Counted from the stretch's first letter, positions 26,953-37,089 are shown. The stretch: 64,000 bases of DNA from Cytophagales bacterium (GCA_033344775.1 JAWPMT010000005.1:1347501-1411500); one strand, 5' to 3'. A program made the numbers and translations. The notes: generated by a model not told the origin, from the letters alone.

Positions 26953-28094
26953 ACGAATGACTCGATAAGTAATTCTGCTAATTCCTCCCCCACCATACTG
27001 CCAATGGCAACGCCCATTCCTCCCAAACGAACCCCGATGGCAATCCGATCACTCATCTTTTTCACAATGGGAGTTTTGGTGTCTCCAAACGCCATGATCC
27101 CGGACCATTGCTGGATCACCTCATAATCTTGTCCTGGAAGTATTCTGTCCCGAAGGTCGTCATGTAAACGTGATTCGATTGCTGGGTTAATGCCAAACTC
27201 TGTGGTCTCTTCTGCTTTTTTATCCAGATTTCTTCCTCCACCGAAAATCAACTTGCCATAAAAATCCCTGAAATAATAATAGCCTTCATCATAGTGAAAT
27301 ATCCCTTCAAAAGGCAATGGGTTTCTGGGCTCAATGGCCATCACCATCCCACGCCCTGGCTGAAGGTCCACATCCATGAATTTTCGTGTAAAGGCATTGG
27401 TACATATCCCGGCACGTTTGCATTGGAAAGAGGCTTTGGCTGTATTGACCCTCACTCCACCTTCTTCCTCATTCACAGCAATCACTTCCGCCCCAGTCAG
27501 GATCTTGACGTCAATTTGATTGCAGTATTCCCATAAGTTTCGGATGAGTTTTCCGGTATCCAGCTGACCTTCGTATTGGTTTAAGATCAAACCATCGAAA
27601 CCGGAAAATCCAAAGTTCGACAATTGATGATCGATACGTTGAAAGACAGGATTTTCGAAAGAATCGGAAAGCAAGTGATTCACATGAACCATCTTGTCTT
27701 CCAGGTCATCGATGGCATTGATCAATTCATATCCACCTTTGATCTGCAAATCAATTAATTCCTTCCCCAGCCGGGCTTCTGTTTTCCTGAGTCCGTTGAT
27801 GCGCTTCTCAACCAATGCCATCATGGCTTCCTCCCCCATTACATCAATATCAGCAAGTAACTCGGTCAGGCTACCGAAGCAAGCAAAACCCGCATTTTTG
27901 GTACTGGCTCCCGTGGGCAATAACCCTCTCTCTAACACCAGTACTGAACTAGAGGGATCTCGTTCCTTGATCGTCGCTGCTGTGGACAATCCTGTGATCC
28001 CCGCACCAACGATGATGAAATCATAATTGAAGAATGAACGTTGCTCCCAAAAACTAATCATGGCATCAAAGATGTCAAAACTGATTGAGATCAC
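26949..28094 (-). CDS. FAD-dependent oxidoreductase of the DAO family
   Basis: The 381-residue enzyme has a Rossmann FAD-binding motif IVGAGITGLSTA at about residues 28-39, then LVLERGLLPTGASTKNAG, and the C-terminal IAIGVRLGGMGVAIGSMVGEELAELL, which closes the FAD site. It belongs to the D-amino-acid/glycine oxidase group, whose members oxidise amines or hydroxy acids. The substrate is unknown. The annotated start includes 27 residues before the FAD motif; an alternative Met at residue 12 (28061) gives a more usual N-terminus. The gene is co-transcribed with the small helical protein. Confidence 0.87.
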   Translation of the reverse strand: MISISFDIFDAMISFWEQRSFFNYDFIIVGAGITGLSTAATIKERDPSSSVLVLERGLLPTGASTKNAGFACFGSLTELLADIDVMGEEAMMALVEKRINGLRKTEARLGKELIDLQIKGGYELINAIDDLEDKMVHVNHLLSDSFENPVFQRIDHQLSNFGFSGFDGLILNQYEGQLDTGKLIRNLWEYCNQIDVKILTGAEVIAVNEEEGGVRVNTAKASFQCKRAGICTNAFTRKFMDVDLQPGRGMVMAIEPRNPLPFEGIFHYDEGYYYFRDFYGKLIFGGGRNLDKKAEETTEFGINPAIESRLHDDLRDRILPGQDYEVIQQWSGIMAFGDTKTPIVKKMSDRIAIGVRLGGMGVAIGSMVGEELAELLIESFV

Positions 28095-28163
28095 GTGGAT
28101 TTCTACAATTGTTAAAAAATCTCAATTGCTTCTAGTGCCGATTCACAGTTGCTAGATTTAAGT

Positions 28164-28658
28164 ATGTGTCGGTTGTTCCTTCTGATCCTATTCATTTGCT
28201 GGTCTGCTTTTGCCAGTAGTCAATCCTTTCTTTACCTGAAAAAACTCGGGGGAAAACAGGCCATTATTTATAAAGAAGGAGACGAGATCAGGTTTCAAAT
28301 GAAAGATAATGAACACTTTGCCCAGGGTATCATTGAAAGTTTTGGAGAAGATCATTTCGTGATACACGAAACAATCGTCAAACTATCAGATATCTACCGA
28401 TACGATATCCGTGGGATATCTAATAACAACTTCAATTACCGATTTTCATCCAACACCTTAATCTTCGCAGGGGGCATATTACCATTAGCAGAATTGGCCA
28501 ATCAACAAGTTTCAGGCTCTGGCGAAAACAAAGGTATTCACGGTTCTGTCTGGACGGCAAGCGGCCTACTGGTTGCAGGCGGATTACTCCTAAAATGGCT
28601 GGAACCTAAATATTTCAAGCCAGGATGGAAAAGAAAAGCGACGATTATTCAGAAGTAG
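28164..28658 (+). CDS. Hypothetical secreted protein
   Basis: The ATG at 28164 is preferred over an in-frame TTG at 28149 because it opens a clean signal peptide (MCRLFLLILFICWSAFASS). The mature part has a short beta-rich region (YKEGDEIRFQMKDNEHFAQGIIESFGEDHFVI) with the phrase pattern of the DGSxFxGxxI domain seen in the outer-membrane proteins at 55757 and 56530. A hydrophobic stretch and helix with a C-terminal LKWLEPKYFKPGWKRK tail follow. I do not recognise a named family. It is divergent from the FAD oxidoreductase gene. Confidence 0.65.
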   Translation: MCRLFLLILFICWSAFASSQSFLYLKKLGGKQAIIYKEGDEIRFQMKDNEHFAQGIIESFGEDHFVIHETIVKLSDIYRYDIRGISNNNFNYRFSSNTLIFAGGILPLAELANQQVSGSGENKGIHGSVWTASGLLVAGGLLLKWLEPKYFKPGWKRKATIIQK

Positions 28659-28768
28659 AACATTTAATCCAGAAAACTCACCATTCTCTACTACTTAACA
28701 CATTCGTAACCTGCTCTTCCTCATAGATTCTCATTGGCAAAATACATTCGCCAGAACCAACAATTGCT

Positions 28769-29620
28769 ATGAGAAAACTTGTCCTAATTCCTTTCCTCGC
28801 GGTTCTTTTTATCGCCTGTGACTCCACAAAAGCACCCAAGACCTACACCCTGAAACTTCGTGGAAGCGAATCCATGCATGAAACATTCAATGCACTTAAA
28901 AGTGACTTTGAAAAGATGCAGGATACCTTGACGATCGTACTTGAAGGCGGAGGAAGTCGTACAGGAATGATGGGTGTATACGAAAACGAGGTTCAGGTCG
29001 GTTTATCATCTTACCCTTTTGACCTGGATTCCATTTTGGGCAATGGCCATGGACTTCAGGAGCAGGTGGTTGCCTACGATGGTATTGTTTTGATCAGTCA
29101 TGAAGACAACCCAGTACAACAATTGACCAACGAACAGGTTTTCGGTATTTTCTCTGGAAACATCACTGACTGGAGCGATTTAGGAGGCAATGTCGGAAAG
29201 ATTGTTCCCATTATTCGAGATCAGAACTCTGGTACGCAACAATTCTTCACTAATTTCTTTGACATAGAAAGTCCGGCCAGTTCTGCCATTATTGCAATAG
29301 AAAACAGGGAGATTGTCAATACTGTTTCTGAAAATCTCTCTGGGATTGGGTTCATTGGATTTGCCTACTTCACCCAGCGAGTGCACAATATGCTCCTACC
29401 GAGTCCCATTGAAGGCGACACCCCTTTTGTGGCCCCTTCGTTTAAAAATCTCCTGGCAGGATCTTACCCTCTGAAGCGATCACTACGTATATATTACAAA
29501 GACACGAATGATCCTGCAATCAATGCTTTTTTAAGCTACCTCAAAACCACCCGAGCCCGATATGTAATCGAATCCAATGGATTGGTTCCATTGCAACAAA
29601 AAGCCATTGCAAACCAGTAA
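28769..29620 (+). CDS. PstS-like phosphate-binding lipoprotein, no transporter genes adjacent
   Basis: The 283-residue protein has a lipobox LFIAC (Cys17). Its core shows PstS features: GSESMHETFNALKSDFEK, GGGSRTGMMGVYENEVQVGLSSYPF, a hinge with VVAYDGIVLI, and RDQNSGTQQFF, in which the serines and threonine normally bind the phosphate oxyanion. It should bind phosphate or a related oxyanion at the envelope. PstC, PstA and PstB are not in the neighbouring DNA. It may serve a distant transporter or act as a sensor. The gene is followed by 220 bp before icmF. Confidence 0.82.
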   Translation: MRKLVLIPFLAVLFIACDSTKAPKTYTLKLRGSESMHETFNALKSDFEKMQDTLTIVLEGGGSRTGMMGVYENEVQVGLSSYPFDLDSILGNGHGLQEQVVAYDGIVLISHEDNPVQQLTNEQVFGIFSGNITDWSDLGGNVGKIVPIIRDQNSGTQQFFTNFFDIESPASSAIIAIENREIVNTVSENLSGIGFIGFAYFTQRVHNMLLPSPIEGDTPFVAPSFKNLLAGSYPLKRSLRIYYKDTNDPAINAFLSYLKTTRARYVIESNGLVPLQQKAIANQ

Positions 29621-29802
29621 ACAAATCACGGGTTTGAAAAAATTTTCTTCTGAAAACTCGCCCAATAATTAATCGACTTAATAATTCCACTGGCATGATT
29701 GCCAATACACCATATATTCATCTAAGAATCTTCTAAAGAAGATATTGATCTTAGGCAGAATCCGGTTATCACAAATGCGCGCTCAAACTAACAGGGATTA
29801 GC

Positions 29803-29810
29803 TATTTTTG
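29803..29810 (+). promoter_or_regulatory. Candidate -7 box of the icmF promoter
   Basis: TATTTTTG matches the Bacteroidota TAnnTTTG box exactly, 30 bp before the icmF ATG. No convincing TTG is seen 19-21 bp upstream, so the assignment is tentative. The implied leader is about 25 nt, too short for a cobalamin riboswitch. Confidence 0.4.
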
Positions 29811-29840
29811 TAGTCTGTTAACCCTTAATATCAGTTGATC

Positions 29841-32800
29841 ATGAGCCACGCAACTGTCCCCCCGTACAAACCCAAAAATCATATTCGAATTGTAACTGCT
29901 GCCTCTTTGTTTGATGGTCACGATGCTGCCATCAATATCATGCGCAGAATCATCCAAACAACCGGTTGTGAAGTAATCCACCTGGGGCATAATCGTGCCG
30001 TACAGGAAATCGTGGATTGTGCGATCCAGGAAGATGCACAGGCCATTGCCATTACCTCCTACCAGGGTGGGCATGTAGAGTACTTCAAGTACATGTATGA
30101 TTTGCTCAAGGAAAGAGGGGCCTCTCAGATTAAGATATTTGGTGGGGGTGGTGGCACCATCCTTCCTGAAGAAATTGATGAGCTGCACGCTTACGGCATC
30201 TCCAAGATCTATTCTCCTGATGATGGGCGCGCCATGGGACTTCAAGGCATGATCAACGACCTGGTAAAGCAAAGTGACTTTACTGTTGGAGAGAATTTGA
30301 ATGGTCAATTAGACCGGCTACCTAAGAAACAATACTCAGACATTGCCCGACTCATCTCATCTGCAGAAAATTTCCCAGACAAACATGCGGATGTCCTGTC
30401 GACCATTCGCGAAAAAAATACTGCTGAAAAAGTAGCTCCAGTACTGGGAATCACCGGAACAGGTGGGGCTGGAAAATCTTCTTTGGTAGATGAATTGGTT
30501 CGTCGTTTCCTGATCGATTTTTCAGACAAGAAAATTGCCGTTATCTCAGTGGATCCATCCAAAAGGAAAACCGGTGGTGCTCTATTAGGTGACCGGATCC
30601 GAATGAATGCCATTTTCAATGACCGGGTATACATGCGTTCGCTGGCTACCCGTCAGTCTAACCTGGCACTTTCGAAATACGTGCAGGATGCCATTGACAT
30701 CACCAAAGCTGCAGGTTTTGATTTGATCATTCTGGAAACTTCAGGCATAGGTCAGTCAGACACAGAAATCACAGAACATTCCGATACTTCACTTTATGTA
30801 ATGACACCAGAGTACGGTGCAGCTACACAGTTGGAGAAAATCGACATGCTGGACTTTGCGGATTTAATCGCCTTGAACAAGTTCGACAAGCGTGGCGCAC
30901 TGGACGCACTCCGGGACGTTAAAAAACAATACCAGCGCAACCATCAGCTTTGGGATACACCTGAAGAAGATATTCCAGTTTATGGCACCATCGCTTCGCA
31001 GTTCAACGATCCAGGCATGAACCAGCTTTACAAAGCGATTATCGATACCCTGGTAGAGAAGACCGGAGCCACAGCACTCACTTCAAATTTCAGCAGCACG
31101 CGGGAGATGTCAGAGAAAATCTACATCATCCCTCCTAAGCGAACACGCTACCTTTCTGAGATCACCGATTCCATTCGGGACTACAATCAAAAAGCTGAGC
31201 AACAAGGGGCCATCGCGCAAAAGCTCTACAGCCTCGATCAATCCGCTGCTATTTTGAAGGATCAGGAAGCTGCTTTAAAAGCCATCGAGGAAGCACGCGC
31301 TTCCTTGCAATTGGACCTGGATCCTCATAACCAGAAGATCCTGGAAGATTGGCAAGCCAAAAAAGCGAACTATGAAGGTGCAGAGTTCACTTATCACGTT
31401 CGCGGCAAAGAAATTAAAGTGGCCACAACCACCGAATCTTTATCTCATACACAGATACCAAAAGTCAGCCTACCTCGCTACGAAGGCTGGGGTGATATTT
31501 TGAAGTGGTCATTACAAGAAAACGTACCAGGTGAATTTCCGTTTACTTCTGGTGTGTTCCCATTCAAACGACAAGGTGAAGATCCTACCAGGATGTTTGC
31601 TGGTGAAGGTGGACCTGAACGTACGAACAAGCGATTCCACTATGTTTCGCACGGATTACCTGCAGCGAGATTGTCTACCGCTTTTGATTCAGTAACGCTT
31701 TACGGAGAAGATCCTGATTACCGTCCGGATATCTATGGAAAGATCGGTAACTCCGGCGTAAGCATCTGCTGCCTGGATGATGCCAAGAAATTGTACTCCG
31801 GCTTCAACTTGTGTGATCCGACTACTTCAGTTTCCATGACCATCAATGGGCCTGCGGCTACCATCGCAGCCTTTTTCATGAATGCGGCAATTGATCAGCA
31901 GTGTGAAGTGTACATCAAAGCCAATGACCTTGAAAAAGATGTCGATGATAAGATCACTTCGATTTACAAATCATTAGGTGCCGAACGCCCTAAATACCTT
32001 GGTGAGCTTCCTGAAGGAAATGACGGTCTTGGACTGATGTTATTGGGCGTAACCGGAGATCAGGTATTGCCTGCGGATATCTATGCACAGATCAAAGCCG
32101 ATGCCTTGTCCAAAGTTCGAGGTACGGTACAGGCAGATATCCTGAAAGAAGATCAGGCACAAAATACCTGCATATTCTCTACTGAATTCTCACTCCGGTT
32201 GATGGGTGATGTTCAGCAATATTTCATCGATCAAAAAGTGCGGAATTTCTATTCTGTATCGATCTCTGGATACCACATTGCGGAAGCGGGTGCCAATCCG
32301 ATCAGTCAGCTGGCCTTTACCCTGGCGAATGGCTTCACGTTCGTTGAGTATTACCTATCAAGAGGTATGCACATCGATGATTTTGCGCCTAACTTATCAT
32401 TCTTCTTCAGCAATGGGGTAGATCCGGAGTACGCTGTGATCGGTCGAGTTGCAAGAAGAATTTGGGCGAAAGCCATGAAGTTGAAATATGGCGCCAATGA
32501 GCGTTCCCAAAAGCTGAAATATCATATCCAGACTTCCGGAAGGTCTTTACATGCACAGGAGATCGATTTCAACGACATCCGAACTACTTTACAGGCGCTT
32601 TATGCGATCTATGATAACTGTAACTCCTTGCATACCAACGCCTATGATGAAGCGATTACGACACCTACCGAAGGTTCTGTAAGAAGGGCAATGGCCATAC
32701 AGTTGATCATCAACAAGGAATTGGGGCTAACCAAAAATGAAAATCCTATCCAAGGATCATTCATTATTGAAGAATTAACTGATCTGGTAGAAGAGGCAGT

Positions 32801-33218
32801 GATGGCTGAATTTGATCGGATCACGGATAGAGGTGGAGTTCTCGGTGCCATGGAGAGCATGTACCAACGTGGTAAAATCCAGGAAGAAAGCCTTTATTAC
32901 GAAACCAAGAAGCATACAGGAGAACTTCCAATCATCGGAGTGAACACCTTCCTGTCTTCTCAAGGCTCACCAACCATCATCCCTGATGAAGTGATCCGTG
33001 CAACGAAAGAAGAGAAAGAAGCGCAGATCAGCAACCTGGAGTCACTACATGGCAGAAATGAGTCTAAGTCCGCTGAAATGCTCAGTGCTTTACAAGACGT
33101 AGCCTTGAATAATGGCAATACCTTCGAACAACTCATGGAAACCTCTAAGTATTGTTCTTTAGGTCAGATCACTCATGCGATGTTCGAGGTAGGAGGACAG
33201 TACCGACGTAACATGTAA
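29841..33218 (+). CDS. icmF: IcmF: fused B12-dependent acyl-CoA mutase with G-protein chaperone
   Basis: The 1125-residue protein joins three parts. Residues 1-140 form a B12-binding domain with the His loop SLFDGHDAA and [11 protein letters not shown]. Residues about 195-430 form a MeaB-type GTPase with the P-loop [33 protein letters not shown] and NKFDKR. The rest is the mutase TIM barrel, with the substrate region [39 protein letters not shown]. This is the IcmF layout (isobutyryl-CoA mutase fused), which interconverts isobutyryl- and n-butyryl-CoA or related acyl-CoAs with adenosylcobalamin. ATG 29841 is chosen over TTG 29835. No coupled genes are adjacent. Confidence 0.93.
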   Translation: MSHATVPPYKPKNHIRIVTAASLFDGHDAAINIMRRIIQTTGCEVIHLGHNRAVQEIVDCAIQEDAQAIAITSYQGGHVEYFKYMYDLLKERGASQIKIFGGGGGTILPEEIDELHAYGISKIYSPDDGRAMGLQGMINDLVKQSDFTVGENLNGQLDRLPKKQYSDIARLISSAENFPDKHADVLSTIREKNTAEKVAPVLGITGTGGAGKSSLVDELVRRFLIDFSDKKIAVISVDPSKRKTGGALLGDRIRMNAIFNDRVYMRSLATRQSNLALSKYVQDAIDITKAAGFDLIILETSGIGQSDTEITEHSDTSLYVMTPEYGAATQLEKIDMLDFADLIALNKFDKRGALDALRDVKKQYQRNHQLWDTPEEDIPVYGTIASQFNDPGMNQLYKAIIDTLVEKTGATALTSNFSSTREMSEKIYIIPPKRTRYLSEITDSIRDYNQKAEQQGAIAQKLYSLDQSAAILKDQEAALKAIEEARASLQLDLDPHNQKILEDWQAKKANYEGAEFTYHVRGKEIKVATTTESLSHTQIPKVSLPRYEGWGDILKWSLQENVPGEFPFTSGVFPFKRQGEDPTRMFAGEGGPERTNKRFHYVSHGLPAARLSTAFDSVTLYGEDPDYRPDIYGKIGNSGVSICCLDDAKKLYSGFNLCDPTTSVSMTINGPAATIAAFFMNAAIDQQCEVYIKANDLEKDVDDKITSIYKSLGAERPKYLGELPEGNDGLGLMLLGVTGDQVLPADIYAQIKADALSKVRGTVQADILKEDQAQNTCIFSTEFSLRLMGDVQQYFIDQKVRNFYSVSISGYHIAEAGANPISQLAFTLANGFTFVEYYLSRGMHIDDFAPNLSFFFSNGVDPEYAVIGRVARRIWAKAMKLKYGANERSQKLKYHIQTSGRSLHAQEIDFNDIRTTLQALYAIYDNCNSLHTNAYDEAITTPTEGSVRRAMAIQLIINKELGLTKNENPIQGSFIIEELTDLVEEAVMAEFDRITDRGGVLGAMESMYQRGKIQEESLYYETKKHTGELPIIGVNTFLSSQGSPTIIPDEVIRATKEEKEAQISNLESLHGRNESKSAEMLSALQDVALNNGNTFEQLMETSKYCSLGQITHAMFEVGGQYRRNM

Positions 33219-33299
33219 GTAGCATTTTGCATCCTCCCCCCGAGCGTGTCGAAGGGTAGGAGGTCAGAGTCGCAGGAATATGTAATCCTTGTTCTTCTG

Positions 33300-33337
33300 A
33301 AGACTTCCCTCTTCAAGGCTGTAAATAGGGAAGTCTT
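33300..33337 (+). terminator. Hairpin after icmF, possible terminator
   Basis: Perfect 11-bp arms AAGACTTCCCT and AGGGAAGTCTT flank a 16-nt loop, 82 bp past the icmF stop codon. There is no T-run on either strand. The right arm ends 2 bp before an ATG at 33340, which would be an awkward initiation site, supporting the later start used for the next gene. Confidence 0.45.
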
Positions 33338-33375
33338 GAATGATAACCAAACCTGCGGTTCTCAGTTCTACTTTC

Positions 33376-33798
33376 ATGACTTTTCAGGTGGCCTCGATTA
33401 TGCAGCAGTGTATTGACATTGCAAGAGCACATCACACTCCTTTTGGAGCCGCTTTGGTCAATGAAGCGGGCAAAGTCCTGGTTATGGCACCTAATACAAC
33501 CAAGATTGATGGGTCTACTGCTCATGCAGAGATGAACGTACTTAAGGATGCCAATAAGTACCCTGGAGAACAACTATTTCTGATCACTACTTGTGAGCCG
33601 TGTCCTATGTGTGCCGGAGCAGCACTTTGGACCAAGGTCAAAGGCATATATTTCGGCGCGTCCATCGAAGATGCAAGTCAATTCATGAAACAAATTGACA
33701 TTTCCTGCCAGCAAGTCGTTGATGCATCTTGGGTCAATATTCCGGTTGTAAGTGGTATTTTAAAAGAGGAATGTTTGGAACTCTTTCGAAATAGATAG
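33376..33798 (+). CDS. Nucleoside/guanine deaminase family protein
   Basis: The zinc deaminase core is intact: HAEMNVL (His and catalytic Glu) and TTCEPCPMCAGAALW with the two ligand cysteines. The family includes guanine deaminase (GuaD) and tRNA adenosine deaminase (TadA). The pattern CEPCPMC and the downstream YFGASIEDA fit the GuaD-like branch better than TadA. The ATG at 33376 gives 140 residues, with the family-typical N-terminus starting just before QQCIDIARAHHTPFGAAL. An ATG at 33340 is possible but follows a strong hairpin. Substrate assignment is tentative. Confidence 0.82.
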   Translation: MTFQVASIMQQCIDIARAHHTPFGAALVNEAGKVLVMAPNTTKIDGSTAHAEMNVLKDANKYPGEQLFLITTCEPCPMCAGAALWTKVKGIYFGASIEDASQFMKQIDISCQQVVDASWVNIPVVSGILKEECLELFRNR

Positions 33799-33918
33799 CC
33801 TGATTATTCAGGCATTACCAATGCCATAAACATTTCGACCGCTCGCCCTTCCAGCCTCGCGGCAAGGCGGGCGAGAACCTCAGGGCTTGAGAGCTACTGA
33901 AAGGGACAATCCTACAAA
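33799..33918. repeat. GC-rich repeat-like intergenic element
   Basis: Between the convergent deaminase and lipoprotein genes lies TTTCGACCGCTCGCCCTTCC followed by AAGGCGGGCGAGAACCTCAG. The core CGCTCGCC/GGCGGGCG is complementary and can form a hairpin. It is GC-richer than the flanks and matches the style of interspersed repeats seen elsewhere in the window. Confidence 0.4.
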
Positions 33919-34239
33919 TTAATCTTCCGAAAAGTCGCGATAAAAACCAGGACCATCTCTCGGGGTTAAAACACATGATTCAAAGCTTCCCTTCATCCCA
34001 TCTGGATATTCAATTCTGGCAGAAATCTGTTTCAGATGTCCTGATTCATCAAAATCAAGTAACTCGTAATTCAATCTAATTCTCCTTGACTTCATGTCAG
34101 CCTGTATTTTATCCAAATCCGCCTGAACAAGTTCCGCTGTGAATTTTAGATCCACTACCTCCTTCTGCGTCTGACACCCTGCCATAAGCATGGAAAATAG
34201 AACGACAAGGAAAAAATTAGAGCAGGAATGATTCTTCAT
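33919..34239 (-). CDS. Hypothetical small lipoprotein
   Basis: The 106-residue protein begins with a signal peptide with lipobox LMAGC (Cys22). The mature part has a helical stretch (LVQADLDKIQADMKSRRIRLNYELLDF) and a beta-hairpin-like end (LKQISARIEYPDGMKGSFESC). No named family is recognised. A cysteine near the C-terminus (FESCVLT) is the only other one in the mature protein. It is divergent from the amidohydrolase gene. Confidence 0.65.
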   Translation of the reverse strand: MKNHSCSNFFLVVLFSMLMAGCQTQKEVVDLKFTAELVQADLDKIQADMKSRRIRLNYELLDFDESGHLKQISARIEYPDGMKGSFESCVLTPRDGPGFYRDFSED

Positions 34240-34416
34240 GATTGTATTTAGAAGTTTTCATTGAAAATAAACGGATCCATGGCTTTCTGCAAAGCAAAAC
34301 ACCGGCGACACCATGAAAAAGAATTGCAATAGGTTCGCCTTTATTAATTAAACAGTTTTTTGAAATACATTTCGATTGAGTTAATTTCAACAAACCAACC
34401 ATCAAGACACTATACC

Positions 34417-35541
34417 ATGTCTAACAATCGTGCACGGCATTTTCTTGCCCTCTTAGGATCTATATTCTTCATCTTCGCTTGTGCCTCCTCTTGTTGCGAA
34501 TCCCAAAAAAGAAGAACGTTAGCATCTTTCAAAAAAGGAACGAAACAAGTACCCTATGACCGGGAGACAGAACCTTACACACCAATTGTAGACTCACACG
34601 TCCATTTTCGTCCGTTCGGCGGGAAAGAGATTCCTTTCAATAAATTGGTGAATACGATAAAAAGTAATGGTGTACGATTTGTCAATGTATATGGAATCGG
34701 GCAAAGAGTCGACATTGACTCTAATTGCATTTACTATTTGGACTGTCCAGGAACATCCGTATTGCCTTCCACGAAAAATGACATGGCAAATGCTGAATCC
34801 TACATTCAGGAGCAGCCCGAAGGCATACATCTGACCGTCTCTATGACTTTCCCGGACCTGGCAAATCCGGAGCATATTTTTGAAATCATGCAATTCTACG
34901 AGCAGGAATATCGAGGTGTTTTCAAATGGATGGGTGAAGTCAATTTGGTAAAACAGGCTTTGTTAGCTAACCATCATGAACCTGCTGACTCAACTGATAT
35001 TCCAAATTGGAGTGAATTTATGGCAGAATTGAGAAGCAAAAACATGCCTATCAACATTCATTGTGATCTCGGAAATGATTCTTCGACCTATCATTATACC
35101 AAGTATCTTGATTTAATGAAAATGACCTTGGAAACCTACCCTAACAATAAAATTGTCTGGGCACACATGGGGCTCTCTAAGGAACTGACACAACTAGATC
35201 CGGATCAGCATATTCAAATCATGAGTGGTTTATTGGAAAAGCATGCAAATCTCATACTAGACATCAGCTGGAGTGTACTGGAAGCGAATTACTTCAGTAA
35301 ATACCGCGAAAAATACCTTGCCTTCGTAAATGCGTATCCTGAGCGATTCCTACCAGGCACGGACTTTGTCGCCGCCGCCAATAAGCATACTGATCAATAT
35401 AAAATTGATCTGGATAGTACCAGTCTAATTCACAAAGGCCTAAGCGATGAAGCCTTTAGAAATATCGTTTTAGGAAATAACTATTTTAAGCTACTGGACC
35501 TGGATTATGAAGCACCACCAATTGCTCAGCAGACGCAGTGA
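34417..35541 (+). CDS. Amidohydrolase-family lipoprotein (TIM-barrel metallohydrolase)
   Basis: The 374-residue protein uses the ATG at 34417, which opens a lipoprotein signal (FIFACASSCC, Cys22); an in-frame TTG further upstream is not needed. The mature enzyme has the HxH motif VDSHVHFRP, a later INIHCDLGND, VWAHMGLSKE and FLPGTDFV, the metal-binding order of amidohydrolase superfamily enzymes (amidohydro_2 type). It should act on a small substrate in the periplasm or on the outer membrane. Substrate and metal are unknown. The three cysteines after the lipobox (CASSCC) are unusual. Confidence 0.8.
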   Translation: MSNNRARHFLALLGSIFFIFACASSCCESQKRRTLASFKKGTKQVPYDRETEPYTPIVDSHVHFRPFGGKEIPFNKLVNTIKSNGVRFVNVYGIGQRVDIDSNCIYYLDCPGTSVLPSTKNDMANAESYIQEQPEGIHLTVSMTFPDLANPEHIFEIMQFYEQEYRGVFKWMGEVNLVKQALLANHHEPADSTDIPNWSEFMAELRSKNMPINIHCDLGNDSSTYHYTKYLDLMKMTLETYPNNKIVWAHMGLSKELTQLDPDQHIQIMSGLLEKHANLILDISWSVLEANYFSKYREKYLAFVNAYPERFLPGTDFVAAANKHTDQYKIDLDSTSLIHKGLSDEAFRNIVLGNNYFKLLDLDYEAPPIAQQTQ

Positions 35542-35547
35542 TCTAAT

Positions 35548-36078
35548 TCACCGCTTTCTTCGGTAATAATTCTGAACGATCGCATTCAGGTATCGTCTCG
35601 ACTCCACATGTTGGAATTCCAGATTTTCGTCCAACTCCCCAAACAAAGAACTCCCACCCCCTAATAAAACAGGAATGGTCGATATGATCAATTCATCAAT
35701 CAGGTCTTCTTTCAGAAAACTTTGAATGGTAGCTCCCCCATCAATGTACAACCGCTTATGTCCATTTGCATGGATTTCACTCAGCACCTCATTGAGGGTT
35801 CCTCTGACCAGAAAGGCATGCTCTTCGTGTTTTGTGGGAATGCTTTCCATGGTCCGACTCAGCACATAAACAGGGATGGTGTAAGGCCAGGGGATATCAA
35901 ATCCACAGACTGTTTCAAAAGTAGTCCGTCCCATCACTAATGCATCTACCCTGGCAATGAGTTCATTGTAGCCCATGTCATCCTGATCAGGATTGGGAAT
36001 GGAATGCAGCCAGTCAATTCCTCCATGCTTATCCGAGATGTAACCATCCAGACTGGTCGCAATGAATACGGTATTCAT
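35548..36078 (-). CDS. Dihydrofolate reductase / RibD C-terminal family protein
   Basis: The 176-residue protein matches the DHFR-like YwjB/RibD_C family: VFIATSLDGYISDKHGGIDWL, ALVMGRTTFETVCGFD, PVYVLSRT, RLYIDGGATIQSFL and ELIISTIPVLLGGG. These are NADPH-binding reductase features, but the family differs from true dihydrofolate reductase and the substrate is generally unknown. The stop codon faces the amidohydrolase stop 6 bp away. The upstream region leads into the odd gene-free stretch at 36.1-36.5 kb. Confidence 0.87.
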   Translation of the reverse strand: MNTVFIATSLDGYISDKHGGIDWLHSIPNPDQDDMGYNELIARVDALVMGRTTFETVCGFDIPWPYTIPVYVLSRTMESIPTKHEEHAFLVRGTLNEVLSEIHANGHKRLYIDGGATIQSFLKEDLIDELIISTIPVLLGGGSSLFGELDENLEFQHVESRRYLNAIVQNYYRRKR

Positions 36079-36550
36079 AAGGGTAGATATAAAAAAGTGA
36101 AGTTACCTAACTAAATATGAAGCATGCAATTCTTATTGGATAATCACTTATGTTCTGACATAAAAGAATATTCATCTAGAATCGTTCATCTCTATTTTGT
36201 TCTTTTGGCCTTAAGCCTGGCAGGCTCTTCATTTTTGGCCGCTTCGGAGGACCGATGACCCAAAAACGAACCGAGTCTACGGTGGAAAAAAACTCTAGAA
36301 ACCGCGGCGGACCTCTTTGAATGCTGCCCACGCACGATCCTTCGCACACCCCGCCAAACTTTCGGCCCGACCCTCCATATCGCAAGATTTATGGCAAGGT
36401 TTTCACTACACCGCACAGAAGAAATTTTTCATTTCTTACACCATCGGTACAAGATCAGGATAGAATTTACGTTAACGAACGAAACCAACAGCAAACGCTG
36501 AGAATGATGATGCATGAACATCTCATTGTTGAAAACGTCGACTTCCTAGC
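36079..36550. other. Gene-free stretch containing an anomalous GC-richer segment
   Basis: From about 36195 to 36415 the base composition is visibly richer in G/C than the AT-rich flanks, with phrases such as GAAACCGCGGCGGACC and CGCACACCCCGCCAAAC. Both strands have short open frames (for example 36192-36416 on the minus strand), but none has a recognisable domain or a sensible start. The segment looks like a relic of inserted DNA or a dispersed repeat. The flanks (36079-36190 and 36420-36550) are AT-rich and probably hold the promoters of the two neighbours. Confidence 0.4.
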
Positions 36551-37060
36551 ATGAAATTCTCGCTCCGATTCTTATCAGCTTTTATTCTTACTGCGGCGAT
36601 CTATTACAGCATCATCACATACATCAATTATGGACTCTCAGGATTTGGCATGATCCGTTTTGCTGGTATTGCACTTTCAGGATGCCTGTTCTTTTTAGCG
36701 ATCCGTGACGTACCCTGGATCATTCGGTTAGCACATAAAATGCGCTTGAACCGAATTGAACGACATGGCATCATCGTTTTGTCCTTTTTCCTTTCTGTCG
36801 CCCAATTCGTACTCGTCGATGAAGTCTCCGGCATTTACCATGATCATTTACTGGATGAATCTAACCAATCGACTGTTGCCTGGGTGGTAGATTGTGAGGA
36901 TCCCTACTGTGATTACCAATACAAGGTGGCCGACAGGTTACTCAAACAAAAAATTGAGGTTCCTGATGACGGTTCAGGAGCAAGGGACACCATAACCATT
37001 CAATATCACCAAACCAACCCCAACATTTTCAGGCTTGCCGAAGCTTACCATAAACCTTAG
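36551..37060 (+). CDS. Hypothetical inner-membrane protein
   Basis: The 169-residue protein has three predicted membrane helices (about residues 5-24, 33-51 and 75-93, the last within IIVLSFFLSVAQFVLVDEV). A soluble C-terminal portion of about 75 residues follows, with a Cys pair in VDCEDPYCDYQYKVADRLL. No family is recognised. The Cys-x4-Cys pair could form a disulphide or bind metal if it is outside the membrane. The next gene, a Crp/Fnr regulator, starts 30 bp downstream. Confidence 0.65.
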   Translation: MKFSLRFLSAFILTAAIYYSIITYINYGLSGFGMIRFAGIALSGCLFFLAIRDVPWIIRLAHKMRLNRIERHGIIVLSFFLSVAQFVLVDEVSGIYHDHLLDESNQSTVAWVVDCEDPYCDYQYKVADRLLKQKIEVPDDGSGARDTITIQYHQTNPNIFRLAEAYHKP

Positions 37061-37089
37061 GGAAGAATAAAGTATTAACTTCCTGACTT

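Noticed and set aside
29621-29840. Possible cobalamin riboswitch before icmF
   Set aside because: The implied leader is only about 25 nt, and no B12-box-like sequence was recognised in the 220-bp gap.
29802-30308. 168-residue minus-strand frame over the start of icmF
   Set aside because: Antisense shadow of the B12-binding domain with no motif.
33340-33375. ATG at 33340 as start of the deaminase
   Set aside because: It lies 2 bp after a perfect 11-bp-arm hairpin, and the family N-terminus begins at 33376.
36192-36416. 74-residue minus-strand frame in the GC-richer segment
   Set aside because: Arg-rich sequence without signature, no sensible neighbours, and an overlapping frame in another register of similar length. 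Treated as part of an anomalous non-coding segment.
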